DNA of 64,000 nt from Allolobophora icterica (GCA_963556255.1 OY744605.1:39492108-39556107), one strand, 5' to 3'; positions 30,787-39,979 are shown, counted from the stretch's first letter. A program made the numbers and translations. The notes: generated by a model from the letters alone, not told the origin.

Positions 30787-31497
30787 TTAAGTATCGTATA
30801 TGTATAATTGTATGCTATGAAGTCCTACGTTAATCTGACCGAAAATAGTCCCACCGGGAATATGTGTTTTCGTAAATCTGTAATACTGATACGCAGTATT
30901 CGTTGAAATATTGAAAAATGACGGGGCAGTTGCGGTTCTCAATAGGCCAAACGGAGTCGTCATCGTAAATAACGTCGTAAATGTCGAATCGCCGTCGTTA
31001 CGCCCTGATATGGTCCAAAAGACGCCGTGTATTCTATGTACATTATCGATGGCTTTCAACGCGATTCGCCAAATTTTAACCGGCTCGGGACATTTTATCT
31101 GTATCCAGGTATTCAAAGAATCATTAGAAACCCAAGATCCGTTCAAACCATCCGCGTTTAGACTATTGAACGCTCCGTACGCTCGATATCCGTCTATGTG
31201 TGAACTGGCACTAGCGACGAATCCGGTACTACTCTCGTCGGTTTCTAAATTAGGTATATATCCGAGATAACATTTCTTATGAGCATTATCTACGTAACAT
31301 TTGGTAGCACCATCTTGGGGGTTAGTAGGATCTGACACGTTGACAATTTTATGAGAATCTAAATTAATATTCTCGGTCGCAGCGTTTGTTCCATCCATAC
31401 GAAGGAAAGTAGCATTTGCTTGAGACAGCGTAACTCCTCCGGCAATTACTCTTTCTGAATATCCAACATCAGTATGTCCGAATTTATCCACAGGCAT
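30787..31497 (-). CDS. Fibre-like protein 2: shorter paralogue with discoidin-like head (236 aa)
   Basis: The first 70 residues are almost identical to fibre 1, at the DNA level too (30,535-30,675 vs 31,355-31,497). The linker is then much shorter: only one tail-fibre-type repeat (residues 46-70) and no GDVMTGNL block. The head (about 88-236) again has AFNSLNADG, IKCPEPVKIWRIALKAI and a YQYYR strand, but differs clearly in sequence. This pattern indicates a tandem duplication with a conserved base and a diverging head, as expected for adhesins under host selection (inference). Confidence 0.75.
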   Translation of the reverse strand: MPVDKFGHTDVGYSERVIAGGVTLSQANATFLRMDGTNAATENINLDSHKIVNVSDPTNPQDGATKCYVDNAHKKCYLGYIPNLETDESSTGFVASASSHIDGYRAYGAFNSLNADGLNGSWVSNDSLNTWIQIKCPEPVKIWRIALKAIDNVHRIHGVFWTISGRNDGDSTFTTLFTMTTPFGLLRTATAPSFFNISTNTAYQYYRFTKTHIPGGTIFGQINVGLHSIQLYIYDT

Positions 31498-31528
31498 TTT
31501 ATAATATATATATAGATATATATATATA
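31498..31528 (-). promoter_or_regulatory. TA-rich promoter-like box of fibre gene 2
   Basis: About 30 bp of TATATA between the protease stop and the fibre 2 ATG, which on the minus strand reads TATATATATAT...TATAAAATG. Shortest complete spacer in this block. Confidence 0.5.
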
Positions 31529-31969
31529 TTAAAACAAACCGTTTATAACTTCTTGAAAATTCGCGCCATCGTCCATCATCTTCAACACGTACAGACACAG
31601 ATGACCGCAAAACACTTCGTTATCGGGCTGTATTCGTTCGCTGTTATAATAAACCGGACTGCGTAAATATTCCAATAGCTCGGTAGGTGGAGGGAGACCA
31701 TAGCCATCGAAATATTTCGCCGAAATTTCGCCTTTCTTCTTGATCCAACACACCCAATGAGTCCCGCTCCCACTAGATTTATCTAGGTTAAGAATGCCGC
31801 TTTCGTTAGTACTCGGTCTCTCGGGCAACTCGTCTCGTAGGAACACGCCTCTACAGTTTGTGATATTTAGTTTCTTCTTAGCGGCGTCTAGCAGTTGTAT
31901 ATTCGACAAAGGAACATTCGGTAACACGACTCCGCAAACGTCGATTTCTGTAACACTTCTAAAACTCAT
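31529..31969 (-). CDS. PRO: Adenovirus-type cysteine protease (146 aa)
   Basis: Ulp1/adenain-fold maturation protease. The catalytic set is visible in order: His71 in GTHWVCW, Asp88 in YFDGYGLPPP, the oxyanion Gln114 in ERIQPD, and Cys121 in FCGHLCLYVL. The protein is somewhat shorter than adenovirus protease but covers the whole core. It is expected to cleave capsid and core precursors during virion maturation. It sits between the polymerase and the fibre genes, with a promoter-like TATAAAATG start at 31,969. Confidence 0.92.
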   Translation of the reverse strand: MSFRSVTEIDVCGVVLPNVPLSNIQLLDAAKKKLNITNCRGVFLRDELPERPSTNESGILNLDKSSGSGTHWVCWIKKKGEISAKYFDGYGLPPPTELLEYLRSPVYYNSERIQPDNEVFCGHLCLYVLKMMDDGANFQEVINGLF

Positions 31970-32000
31970 TTTATAATCAACGAATAGATTCTTTATGTGC

Positions 32001-35000
32001 TCAGCGTAACGAGTAATGTCCGTAAGCTAATGTATGAATACCGTCTTCCATTATTACTCGTTTGTCATCATCCGCGGATAATGCGACTTTATTTACCTGT
32101 TCGGTATAAATATCGTGATGATACGATCTAAAAACGTTCATTTTTCTTAGTCGTTCTCTCTTGGTAAAAAGACAGTTTTTATAATCATCATGAGTTATCG
32201 TTTTCTTAACAACATTTTGCTTAATGCCTTTACACTTCTTGTGTTCTTCACCATCCATTCTATACGAGTACAACTTGGCCCTTAAACCTACGAACTCGTA
32301 AATCTGTTTTCCTGCTGATTCGTCTTTGAACATACCGATAACTTTCTTGTTCATTCCGCTTCTTAAACCCGATGGGTGATCTTCTGGGTAATCACTCGTA
32401 TCGAATCGAACCGCAACGTCTTGAGCGATATCGTCGTAAAAATCTTCTGTTTGTATTTCATATGCCAACGAATCTGTATCGGTGAATAACAATTTAGCTC
32501 TGTCTCCGTATTTTTGCCGTATAAAATTGTAATGGAAATCGTACATCAAAGTTTTACTTAAGTCTAATATACACATGCCTAGATATATCGGTTTATTATA
32601 AAACAACCTCGGTCTTTTCATGTGAACGGCGATTAGATTCTCGTCGAAAATCGTCAGGCGGTCATAATTAGTTTTTGCAGCTAACTTAATAGCTTCCTTC
32701 TCGTGACATACCAATTTTATATCTACATGATTTTCCATCCTTTCAAGAGTTTTTCCAAAGACGCTATTGTTCATCAATTTGAAAAAGTCTTTCTCAAAGT
32801 TATTAGTGGCACTCGTTCTCAAGTTTGTGTTCAAATCTACATAATATTTCAACCAAGGGCTTTCTTCGAATAGTATCCCTCTGTGAATTTTCGCGATTTT
32901 CAACCCGAGACTTTCGTACAACTTCAAATTTTCGTAATGTACCACGTACTTCTTTTTATCGTTCAAGTTTGGAATTAGTTTTGGTATATTATATGTAAAT
33001 TCCGACGAGATGCTCTCGGGAGCCAGAGGATAGTCGTTGTGGAGATCGTGCAATTTTTCAGAATATTCCAAATCCACTTCCAATATACACGATCCCAAAA
33101 CATTCCAATTATTTAGCTCGTCGTCGCTCATCCATTTAAATCCACGAGTCGGTAAAGGCTTGCTCATCGCCCAACCGTATAAATTATTAGCGTCTAGATA
33201 AGTTATATATGACGAAGGCTCGCTGCTATCGAATTTATCCGCCGTCATATACTTATTGTTGGCTTTCCCATAACGATTCGAAATTGTGCTGATTCCTCCT
33301 CTTATTCCTTGCTTAATCATCATAATCATATCGTAATCGCTCAACAACTCCAACTTTATACCGGTCAACTTCAAAGCGGCATCCCAGGCCAGTCCCGGAG
33401 AAGTGTAATACCATGCGGGATCTAGCCGATAATTCTTCATGCATACGTCTCTAAAGTTTTCGAAAACATCGGCTAAAAGTAGAACATCCGAAACATTGTA
33501 CAGGTCGTGGTATTCTCTAAACGTTTTACATCCGAATGCATTCCATACAGTTTTGGCGTGATCGTAATCTTCGTCGCTAATATCTGAGTCGTTTAGCCGC
33601 GAATAAAATGCGGACTTGGGAGGTAGTTCGGTTTCGTTAAATCTATCGACGGAAGTAACGTAATCGTACGGGTAAATTCCTTTTTTAAGTAAAAGATCGA
33701 GCTGTTTCCCAGAATATAATGCGCCAAGATTTTTACATTGTTCTTTCTTCAGATTCTTAGATAAAGCGTCAAGACTCGAGGCCATGAATCTAAAACTGTC
33801 GATAAATCGCAATTCGCGTTTAACATTAATTTCTTTCCCTTCTTTGTTTAGAAACTTATCGACGATCACTTCTCTGCTAAACGATATGTACTTCTCTTCG
33901 TTATTAGGAATGCATTTAATTTTCTCATTCTGATCACCGCGCAATTTTTTTACGAACAGATGGCTGTCGTATCCGGACAGATTATGAAATACTACTGGAA
34001 AGAACCTCGGAACTTTATAGTCTAGATTACAACCATTATGAGCGACCCCTCTGAATTTACCGCTCAAATGACAGTGATCTCGAACCCGATCTGTACCCAA
34101 CGCCCCTCCACAGATATGACATAAAGTAGTTTCCTTAAACTTTTTTCGGTCATCTGGAGTAAATATCATCTTCTTCGGAAATTTAAACTGATTGTATATT
34201 CGTTTTATAGTCTCTTCGAGACTTTCTACGAATATTTGACCGATATCGTCGTCTTCGCTTTCGGCCGTGTACGTTACAGGATCTTGTTGATATAATATAT
34301 CGTCGAAGCATTTTACGTAATAACAAAACGAGCTAGGCGTGTGTTTTTGGTATTTATCGGTGTAAGACACGCGAGGATCTGGCTTGCAAGTGGCTATAGG
34401 TTTGATGAAAGATTCGAAATCTGCATAAACGATAAAGGGAACTCTCATCGACCTATTATAATTTTTAAAACTTAACGTAGTTCCCGGTTCTGGGACTTCT
34501 ATTTTTTGAGCGGCGTTTTGCGAACAGTACACGGTATGTTTATTGAGCGCTTCTATTCTTGTATAACCGTTTAAACATCTTCTACAATAGTGCATTGATA
34601 TAGTTGACTTTTCTGTACGTGATGACATCAATCTGTTAAAATTCTTTATCCAACAATAATGTTTCTTATCTCCGTCTGAAATAAGCAATAGTTCAACGAT
34701 AGAAACTTTATCGTCTCGTTGATTCGACACATAAATTGGGAATACTATCTTATTTTCATAACCGAATACGTCAACGCTTATATTATTATTTCTTTCAAAC
34801 TTGCTTATTATATTAGCATCCGCCGCAACCGGAAATTCGATATCGCTCCAATCGAGTTTCTTCGATTGTTTGATTAATTCTTTCGTAATTCTTTCGGGAT
34901 GATTGTCCGTTGGATTTAAAGCTCTAGTAATGCACCACTTGAAACATTGGTCGTCATCGTTTTTCATATTGATAATAGCCTTTTTGCTAGATAGTTCTGT

Positions 35001-35777
35001 AGGCAACGGAATGTAAGAACTGCCTTTCAGTGGTTTATACACAGCAGTATTGACATCTAATTTAACAACATTCACGAATCTCCAATTACTTCCCCGCATC
35101 TGAAAACTCGCCATAGTCTCTGGGATCTTATTTATTGCATTATTGTATATTTCGTTAATATCGGTAGCATCTAAAATAACTTCAGTTTTCGAGACGAATG
35201 GAACATTCGCGGATTCTTCTTCTCCAGATTTCATATCAACGCGCTCCATGGTACATGTAAGAACGAGTTGAACCTTAACCTGACGATCTCTTGACAACAG
35301 ACTAACCACCTGCGGTCTAACGGCGTTAAGAAAAGATACTGCATCGATTCCAGAAGAACCGTCAATAGTGTATTGTTTAGTGAATCCTTTAATTGCCGAT
35401 GCAGTCTTTCGAATTTCGAACTTCTTAGTATTGATTTTAGCAAAGAGAGTCTTTATTTTCGATTTAAACGATTCCAATCTTTCGTTCACAGGTTTCTTCA
35501 CTTTAGGAGGTATGTAACTAATTAACCAATCTGCAAAAGAATTAATATTCGACCTAACCTTAGTTTTCAACTCACTGAGAACTTTATTTGGCTTGGAATC
35601 GAACTTGGTCGGAGTAAGAATTGGGGTTCGAATATTGGGAACTGGAGAGTCGAGCAAGCTTTTATCTTTGCTCATAGCAGCAATCAGATCCGCTTTTGAC
35701 AGTTTCCAATATCCGACCATGCCGCTCCGTTTTGCCATGACTCTCAATTCTTTTACAGTTTTCAACTTGTAGTCCAT
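32001..35777 (-). CDS. POLB: Protein-primed family B DNA polymerase (1,258 aa)
   Basis: Replicates the element's linear DNA from terminal-protein-primed ends. Motifs in order: SAP-like helix-turn-helix at residues about 5-36; C2HC zinc finger about 398-418; Exo I DFES at 453; an inserted CHICGG...DHCHLSGKFRG...HNGCN zinc/HNH-type segment (553-584); Exo II NLSGYDSH (599); Exo III YNVSDVLLLADVF (760); Pol A DANNLYGWAMSKPLP (862); Pol B NNSVFGKT (1003); Pol C TDTDS (1099); KLYSY (1168). The TPR insertions typical of protein-primed enzymes fit between Pol A and Pol B. All catalytic aspartates are present. The N-terminal 440 residues may include the terminal-protein region, as in other Polintons (inference). 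Confidence 0.97.
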   Translation of the reverse strand: MDYKLKTVKELRVMAKRSGMVGYWKLSKADLIAAMSKDKSLLDSPVPNIRTPILTPTKFDSKPNKVLSELKTKVRSNINSFADWLISYIPPKVKKPVNERLESFKSKIKTLFAKINTKKFEIRKTASAIKGFTKQYTIDGSSGIDAVSFLNAVRPQVVSLLSRDRQVKVQLVLTCTMERVDMKSGEEESANVPFVSKTEVILDATDINEIYNNAINKIPETMASFQMRGSNWRFVNVVKLDVNTAVYKPLKGSSYIPLPTELSSKKAIINMKNDDDQCFKWCITRALNPTDNHPERITKELIKQSKKLDWSDIEFPVAADANIISKFERNNNISVDVFGYENKIVFPIYVSNQRDDKVSIVELLLISDGDKKHYCWIKNFNRLMSSRTEKSTISMHYCRRCLNGYTRIEALNKHTVYCSQNAAQKIEVPEPGTTLSFKNYNRSMRVPFIVYADFESFIKPIATCKPDPRVSYTDKYQKHTPSSFCYYVKCFDDILYQQDPVTYTAESEDDDIGQIFVESLEETIKRIYNQFKFPKKMIFTPDDRKKFKETTLCHICGGALGTDRVRDHCHLSGKFRGVAHNGCNLDYKVPRFFPVVFHNLSGYDSHLFVKKLRGDQNEKIKCIPNNEEKYISFSREVIVDKFLNKEGKEINVKRELRFIDSFRFMASSLDALSKNLKKEQCKNLGALYSGKQLDLLLKKGIYPYDYVTSVDRFNETELPPKSAFYSRLNDSDISDEDYDHAKTVWNAFGCKTFREYHDLYNVSDVLLLADVFENFRDVCMKNYRLDPAWYYTSPGLAWDAALKLTGIKLELLSDYDMIMMIKQGIRGGISTISNRYGKANNKYMTADKFDSSEPSSYITYLDANNLYGWAMSKPLPTRGFKWMSDDELNNWNVLGSCILEVDLEYSEKLHDLHNDYPLAPESISSEFTYNIPKLIPNLNDKKKYVVHYENLKLYESLGLKIAKIHRGILFEESPWLKYYVDLNTNLRTSATNNFEKDFFKLMNNSVFGKTLERMENHVDIKLVCHEKEAIKLAAKTNYDRLTIFDENLIAVHMKRPRLFYNKPIYLGMCILDLSKTLMYDFHYNFIRQKYGDRAKLLFTDTDSLAYEIQTEDFYDDIAQDVAVRFDTSDYPEDHPSGLRSGMNKKVIGMFKDESAGKQIYEFVGLRAKLYSYRMDGEEHKKCKGIKQNVVKKTITHDDYKNCLFTKRERLRKMNVFRSYHHDIYTEQVNKVALSADDDKRVIMEDGIHTLAYGHYSLR

Positions 35778-35885
35778 TCCTTTATATATACATATATATA
35801 TTCATTTCTTTAAGTGTTGTTTAAGAAAAACACAAATATTTTATTTATGTTTAATTTTTTATTTATTTTATTTTTTCCCAAAATC
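35778..35885 (-). promoter_or_regulatory. Spacer with poly(A) signals and TA box before POLB
   Basis: Read leftward, several overlapping AATAAA hexamers (from about 35,878 to 35,836) could end the SAP-protein transcript. A TATATATGTATATATAAAGG box (about 35,802-35,780) then precedes the polymerase ATG. Confidence 0.5.
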
Positions 35886-36428
35886 TCACAGCTCATTCAC
35901 AACGGAATCGATAGTTTTGTCGTTAATGCGATCGTACACCTTGATTTTGTATCTATTTCGCCATACTTTTCCATTATACCATTCTATTATTGGTGCATTT
36001 TGCCCGTGCGCCTTAGCTGCTTTGTACATCGACGGATACACGACAACATCACCGGTTTCTAGGTCTAAAATTTCTACTTTTCTCGGCTGATTTCTGATAT
36101 ACCTCGTTCTATCATACGCGCCTTCCTGGTAGTTTCTTTTAAGTATTCGTTCTTTCCGATATTCTTTCCAGTATCCTTTCTGATATTCTATCTGATATGC
36201 TTTTCGATATTCTTTCTGCTGCTCTTTCTGCAGTTCTTGCCTTTGTCGTCTCTGTAGTTTCTCAAGTTTCTCTTTTTCTGAGACATCGCGAGCAAGAATC
36301 TCCATTGCGCTCAATAGAGCTATAAGTTCGGGCTTGTTGAGATGAGCACAACCCCTAATGTTGTGCTGGACCAGTAAGCTTCTCAGCTCTGGAAGTTTCA
36401 TCTTCTTATTACTAATATAAGTAAACAT
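35886..36428 (-). CDS. SAP-domain, coiled-coil, NUMOD-like protein (180 aa)
   Basis: Residues about 8-45 (MKLPELRSLLVQHNIRG...LNKPELIALL) fit a SAP DNA-binding helix-extended-loop-helix. Residues 48-105 are a very basic and Glu/Gln-rich coiled coil with repeated KEYRK/YQKGYWKEYRKE units. Residues about 116-162 (VEILDLETGDVVVYPSMYKA, then NGKVWRNRYKI) resemble NUMOD-type modules that follow homing endonucleases and bind DNA. No nuclease active site is visible. A role in DNA binding or virion DNA condensation is possible; not established. Confidence 0.6.
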   Translation of the reverse strand: MFTYISNKKMKLPELRSLLVQHNIRGCAHLNKPELIALLSAMEILARDVSEKEKLEKLQRRQRQELQKEQQKEYRKAYQIEYQKGYWKEYRKERILKRNYQEGAYDRTRYIRNQPRKVEILDLETGDVVVYPSMYKAAKAHGQNAPIIEWYNGKVWRNRYKIKVYDRINDKTIDSVVNEL

Positions 36429-36509
36429 CTCTTTATGTATGTTTAAGAAAAAAAAGAAATTTTATTCATAGCCTTCACCCTTAGCATTTAGCATTTAAAT
36501 CGCGGCGAT
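36429..36509 (-). promoter_or_regulatory. Poly(A) signal of the major capsid gene and spacer
   Basis: Minus-strand AATAAA at 36,466-36,461, about 45 bases after the major capsid stop, followed by an A/T-rich leader to the SAP-protein gene. Confidence 0.45.
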
Positions 36510-37811
36510 TTAAGACGAGCTCCTACCGTAGACGACGTTTAGCTTCTGCCCGTCCGACTGAAACTCTAGCAACTTGTCCGAAATTACGATAGCATAAGCT
36601 TCGGTTTCGGCCACCACTGCCGTATTAAATATAGCTTTGATCTGAATGTCGACGACAGACGATTTTAACCGTTCAGATTGTTTGCTAACGTCGAATACCA
36701 TAAGCGGATATAGTTCTTTATAATCACTCGGTGTTATATTACTCTGCGTTATCAACTGATCCATTCCGTAGAATTTTTCGCTAAACGTAGCCGCGGCTCG
36801 GTACGCTCTCGAGAATTGTTGATTAGGAAACGATAGGTTGTAGTCTACAGCAGGGTATCTTTCCTGATTCATCATCACGTACATGTTCTTAAGATCGCAA
36901 TGGTCGAAGATCGACGGATTATGTTCTTGATTTCCGTCACGACTTGTCTGAAACCCTACTATTATATACCTCGGCTTTTCCGGAGATGTCTTGACGCTAA
37001 GTCTCCAGCTGAAAGTAGTCGACTGAGGAACAGTTATGGTGTCGCACTGACGAGCGCGATAGGCTACAGCCAACGATGCTTTCGATTCGATCGTTTTATA
37101 CAACTGCATTTTTTCCATATCGGATGGAATAACGTGCGGCATAAACCACGATATCTTCTCTATTGCAACTTTTCCAGCCGCTGCATCGTGACCTCTAAAA
37201 ATAGCATCGTCGTCGGCTTTACGCACTAACGTTAGCGTATGTTTCAAACCGTAAACAATCTTGTCGTAATCATCGCAAAAACCGAAGATATGCTTTAATG
37301 CAACTATAAAGCTGAACGTTCCCTTAGCAGTCGGTTTTCGAATAAGATACTGTTGTCTGACCGCAAACCCCGTGTTATCGGCGACAACGGCCGTTGCACC
37401 ACTGTCTTTGTACCACAGCTGATTTAAACCTTGTGCCAGTTGAAAATCGTTTGGGTATTTAAGCAGTCCGAGCATCGTGGTAGCTTGACCTGGGTGAAAT
37501 AACGTTTCTATTTCTTGATTCGACAGAGAATACGATATTTGGCTAAATAGATGCATTAGCCCGTTATTCGTAACAGCCACTGCATCGGCATTAACGTACG
37601 CGGTATTATCCGCTTTAGTCAGTCTTCCTTCGAATAGCAAATACGATTCTGAAGGGTGGCTGAACAAGTCTTGGAGTTCAATATTGATACGAATCTCGCC
37701 CGTTGTGTTTAGATTCGTTCTCGCAGTAGGTTCGTACTCGTGAAATTCGTATCGTTCGATACTCTCGTCCGTCAAAGGTTGTTCCGTGAATCTTAGTATA
37801 TCTGATTGCAT
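36510..37811 (-). CDS. MCP: Major capsid protein, double jelly-roll (433 aa)
   Basis: Matches what I know of the Polinton major capsid (PY-type) in length and in landmark segments: GEIRINIELQDLF near the N-terminus, SYSLSNQEIETLFHPGQATT, PRYIIVGFQTSRDGN...FDHCDLKN, ERYPAVDYNLSFP, and a C-terminal VFDVSKQSERLKSS with ...AYAIVISD. Alternating beta-strand periodicity in two halves fits two jelly rolls. It would form trimeric capsomers of the icosahedral shell. The frame is intact and the start is preceded by TATTATTAATAAAAAAATG. Confidence 0.85.
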   Translation of the reverse strand: MQSDILRFTEQPLTDESIERYEFHEYEPTARTNLNTTGEIRINIELQDLFSHPSESYLLFEGRLTKADNTAYVNADAVAVTNNGLMHLFSQISYSLSNQEIETLFHPGQATTMLGLLKYPNDFQLAQGLNQLWYKDSGATAVVADNTGFAVRQQYLIRKPTAKGTFSFIVALKHIFGFCDDYDKIVYGLKHTLTLVRKADDDAIFRGHDAAAGKVAIEKISWFMPHVIPSDMEKMQLYKTIESKASLAVAYRARQCDTITVPQSTTFSWRLSVKTSPEKPRYIIVGFQTSRDGNQEHNPSIFDHCDLKNMYVMMNQERYPAVDYNLSFPNQQFSRAYRAAATFSEKFYGMDQLITQSNITPSDYKELYPLMVFDVSKQSERLKSSVVDIQIKAIFNTAVVAETEAYAIVISDKLLEFQSDGQKLNVVYGRSSS

Positions 37812-37858
37812 TTTTTTATTAATAATATATGATTTGATTTTATTTAAATATAAATAAC

Positions 37859-38392
37859 CTATGCAACTTTCAATCCAGCTCCGTTTAAACGTCTAACGAG
37901 ATCTTGAATTCTAATAGCGCTCTTTGCATTGGAATTCATACCGTGCCCCATCATTAAATTATTTATATTTGTACTCTTCGAACGCGTTCCGTCGTTAATA
38001 AGTCTAGTTAGGACGTCTTTACTTTCTTGAGTTAGCAAGTTTTTGCCTTCATTCAGCTGCGGTTGGAACACTAAAAGCGCTGGAAGCGTTTGTGAAGCGA
38101 GTTCCGTAGCAGCTGACCTTGTAGTCGGTAAATTTTTGGGACTCATAATTTTAGCAACCGCTTTATCGACTAATCGTTTCCCGGCGTCAGCAACGACAGT
38201 TTTACCAACATCCAGCGCTTTCTGCCCGATGTCTTTAGCCGCATCTTTTCCTACGCTGAGAGCGGTGGACGCTATTTGTTTAGCCGCATTCGACGTAAAT
38301 AGTTTCTTGAAAAAACCCGCAACAATATCGAATATTCCCGCCCCTCCGATAACATATTGTTTCTTATACCTTCTTTTAGCAACTACTAACAT
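37859..38392 (-). CDS. Unknown Polinton virion-type protein with amphipathic N-terminus (177 aa)
   Basis: Starts MLVVAKRRYKKQYV followed by GGAGIFDIVAGFFKKLF, an amphipathic or weakly hydrophobic helix. A long Ala/Lys helical region (TALSVGKDAAKDIGQKALDV and more) and a Ser/Asn-rich C-terminus follow. The basic leader and helix are reminiscent in style of membrane-lytic or core cement proteins of adenoviruses, but I see no alignable motif. It ends just before the major capsid gene and begins 4 bases after the stop of the gene at 38,396, so co-transcription is likely. Confidence 0.6.
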   Translation of the reverse strand: MLVVAKRRYKKQYVIGGAGIFDIVAGFFKKLFTSNAAKQIASTALSVGKDAAKDIGQKALDVGKTVVADAGKRLVDKAVAKIMSPKNLPTTRSAATELASQTLPALLVFQPQLNEGKNLLTQESKDVLTRLINDGTRSKSTNINNLMMGHGMNSNAKSAIRIQDLVRRLNGAGLKVA

Positions 38393-38395
38393 TTT

Positions 38396-39328
38396 TTATA
38401 TTAATAGCATTATATTTTTATATTCATTTTTATTTATCGCTCCTTGTCTTAGTAACTCGTCGCATATACCAACTATCTCATTTCTCACACCCGTATTCCC
38501 CGCCTCGAAGCTGGCCATTCGCAGAGATAACATTTCTATTAATGCATTAGGATCTTGAGGAATAACGATACGCTGTAGGCCTATTCCTTTACCTTGCGCC
38601 TTTGACATCATCGAGTCCCATATCGGTTTAATAATATTTTTATATTTTAAGCTCCTAGAGGATTTTGGTTTACTTGGATTTTTCGGCTGCCTCATAGCAT
38701 TCGTTATCTTCAGAATCTCGGCATATTCTTCCCGATCGTTTGCATTGAAAATCGACTCGTCCGGTTTGGCCATCGTTAATAATTCCCAAAGTCCTGGAGT
38801 TCCTTCGTATATCTTAGGCCTATCGCCTACCGTCACGTTATTGCCGTCGATCGATATAGGACTGTCGCCTATATAAAATTGGCCGGCTTTTGAGTTTATA
38901 CCGAACGTTGTGTCTACCGTCTTTTTATCGGACGCGTATTGTTGCAGGTACTTCACCGCAATATCTCCTAGTTCTAAGGTTTTTATATCTTCTAGGCCTA
39001 CCGGGTCTTCTCCGTAAGCCTGTATCGAAGGGTATTGAGGAAACTGAATGGCTTTTAACGATGTCGAAATAGAAGCGGGAAGCGCTTTTAAAGCGTTAGC
39101 TGTCTCTGCAGAGTTTTCTTTTATAGTAGATAACAAAGCCTTTTGTTCTTTTGAAATTGTTGATTGCGAGTCGACTATTGGTTTGTACAATCTCGTTAAT
39201 TCTCGTTGTAGTCCGATGTCTCCTAATCTCTCGGATAAAAAGTTTTGTCGAATATTCTTCTTCGATTTCAGAAACTCCTCAACGATAAAATCTCTTTTTG
39301 CGGGATCGGTTATCTTTAGAAACGACAT
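38396..39328 (-). CDS. PW-like Polinton protein, YEGTPGLWELL family (310 aa)
   Basis: Contains GQFYIGDSPISIDGNNVTVG and YEGTPGLWELLTM, a signature I associate with a widespread uncharacterised Polinton protein often called PW. The N-terminal half is coiled-coil (SERLGDIGLQRELTRLYKPI and following); the C-terminal half is mixed. Role unknown, presumed structural because of its place in the capsid block. Confidence 0.6.
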   Translation of the reverse strand: MSFLKITDPAKRDFIVEEFLKSKKNIRQNFLSERLGDIGLQRELTRLYKPIVDSQSTISKEQKALLSTIKENSAETANALKALPASISTSLKAIQFPQYPSIQAYGEDPVGLEDIKTLELGDIAVKYLQQYASDKKTVDTTFGINSKAGQFYIGDSPISIDGNNVTVGDRPKIYEGTPGLWELLTMAKPDESIFNANDREEYAEILKITNAMRQPKNPSKPKSSRSLKYKNIIKPIWDSMMSKAQGKGIGLQRIVIPQDPNALIEMLSLRMASFEAGNTGVRNEIVGICDELLRQGAINKNEYKNIMLLI

Positions 39329-39412
39329 TATATTTTACTTATATAAGCTTATAGCTATATTTTTTAAACGTAAATTCGAACGTAAATTCCAACGTATTTT
39401 TTCACGTTTAAT

Positions 39413-39949
39413 TTACGTTCCAGTTAAAACGTTCTCGTTAAACGTTAATTTTTCTGTGCTAATTTTGGTTTTATTTTTAATTTTTTCTTTCATATCGTTG
39501 AATTTCACAAACTCGCTTAGAATTAGCGAATATTCAACGTCTGAAATATTGTCGTCCACAAGAGCTTTTGAAATAAGGCTACTGATTGTGTTTAGTTTTG
39601 CTTCCGCTAACGTTTTGATCTTTTCGTGCTTTGTCAATTTCAGTGCAAGCTTCTTACTAACCTGTCCTCCGATAATAATTAACAATCCTACACCTACTGC
39701 CGTACCTGTTGCTATCGCTATGGCCGGAGTTGCAATAACAGTAGCCAGAGCGGCCAGTCCCGAGCTGCTGAGCCCCATCACAGTTACTATCAGAGCGTTG
39801 TCGATAATGCTAATCATTCTTATGTTCCTACGATACTTTGTACTTAAGGCGGTCCTTTTATCGCGTTCTTGTTCGATTTCTTTTTGAATTTCGTTAATTT
39901 TTTTAAAACGATACGATTGCGCTGAATTTTCCATTTGTTTATATTCCAT
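39413..39949 (-). CDS. Membrane-hairpin protein with flanking coiled coils (178 aa)
   Basis: Residues 15-42 are charged coiled coil (KINEIQKEIEQERDKR). Residues about 47-95 are strongly hydrophobic and Gly/Ala-rich (DNALIVTVMGLSSSGLAALA, then TGTAVGVGLLIIIGG), most likely two membrane helices. A second charged helix with KHEKIKTLAEAKLNTISSL and ALVDDNISDVEYSLILSEF follows. This layout recurs in many invertebrate Polintons. It may act on host or virion membranes (inference). Confidence 0.65.
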   Translation of the reverse strand: MEYKQMENSAQSYRFKKINEIQKEIEQERDKRTALSTKYRRNIRMISIIDNALIVTVMGLSSSGLAALATVIATPAIAIATGTAVGVGLLIIIGGQVSKKLALKLTKHEKIKTLAEAKLNTISSLISKALVDDNISDVEYSLILSEFVKFNDMKEKIKNKTKISTEKLTFNENVLTGT

Positions 39950-39979
39950 TATTATTATTATTATTAAGATTTTTTAAAT

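Noticed and set aside
31582..31773. Second small frame inside the protease gene
   Set aside because: It is a +1 shadow of the protease; the catalytic His/Asp/Cys are all in the 146-residue frame.
36900..37229. Plus-strand frames inside the Polinton structural genes, including 38,043-38,558 and 39,048-39,887
   Set aside because: They are antisense shadows of the minus-strand capsid, PW-like and membrane-protein genes; composition is biased and there are no motifs.
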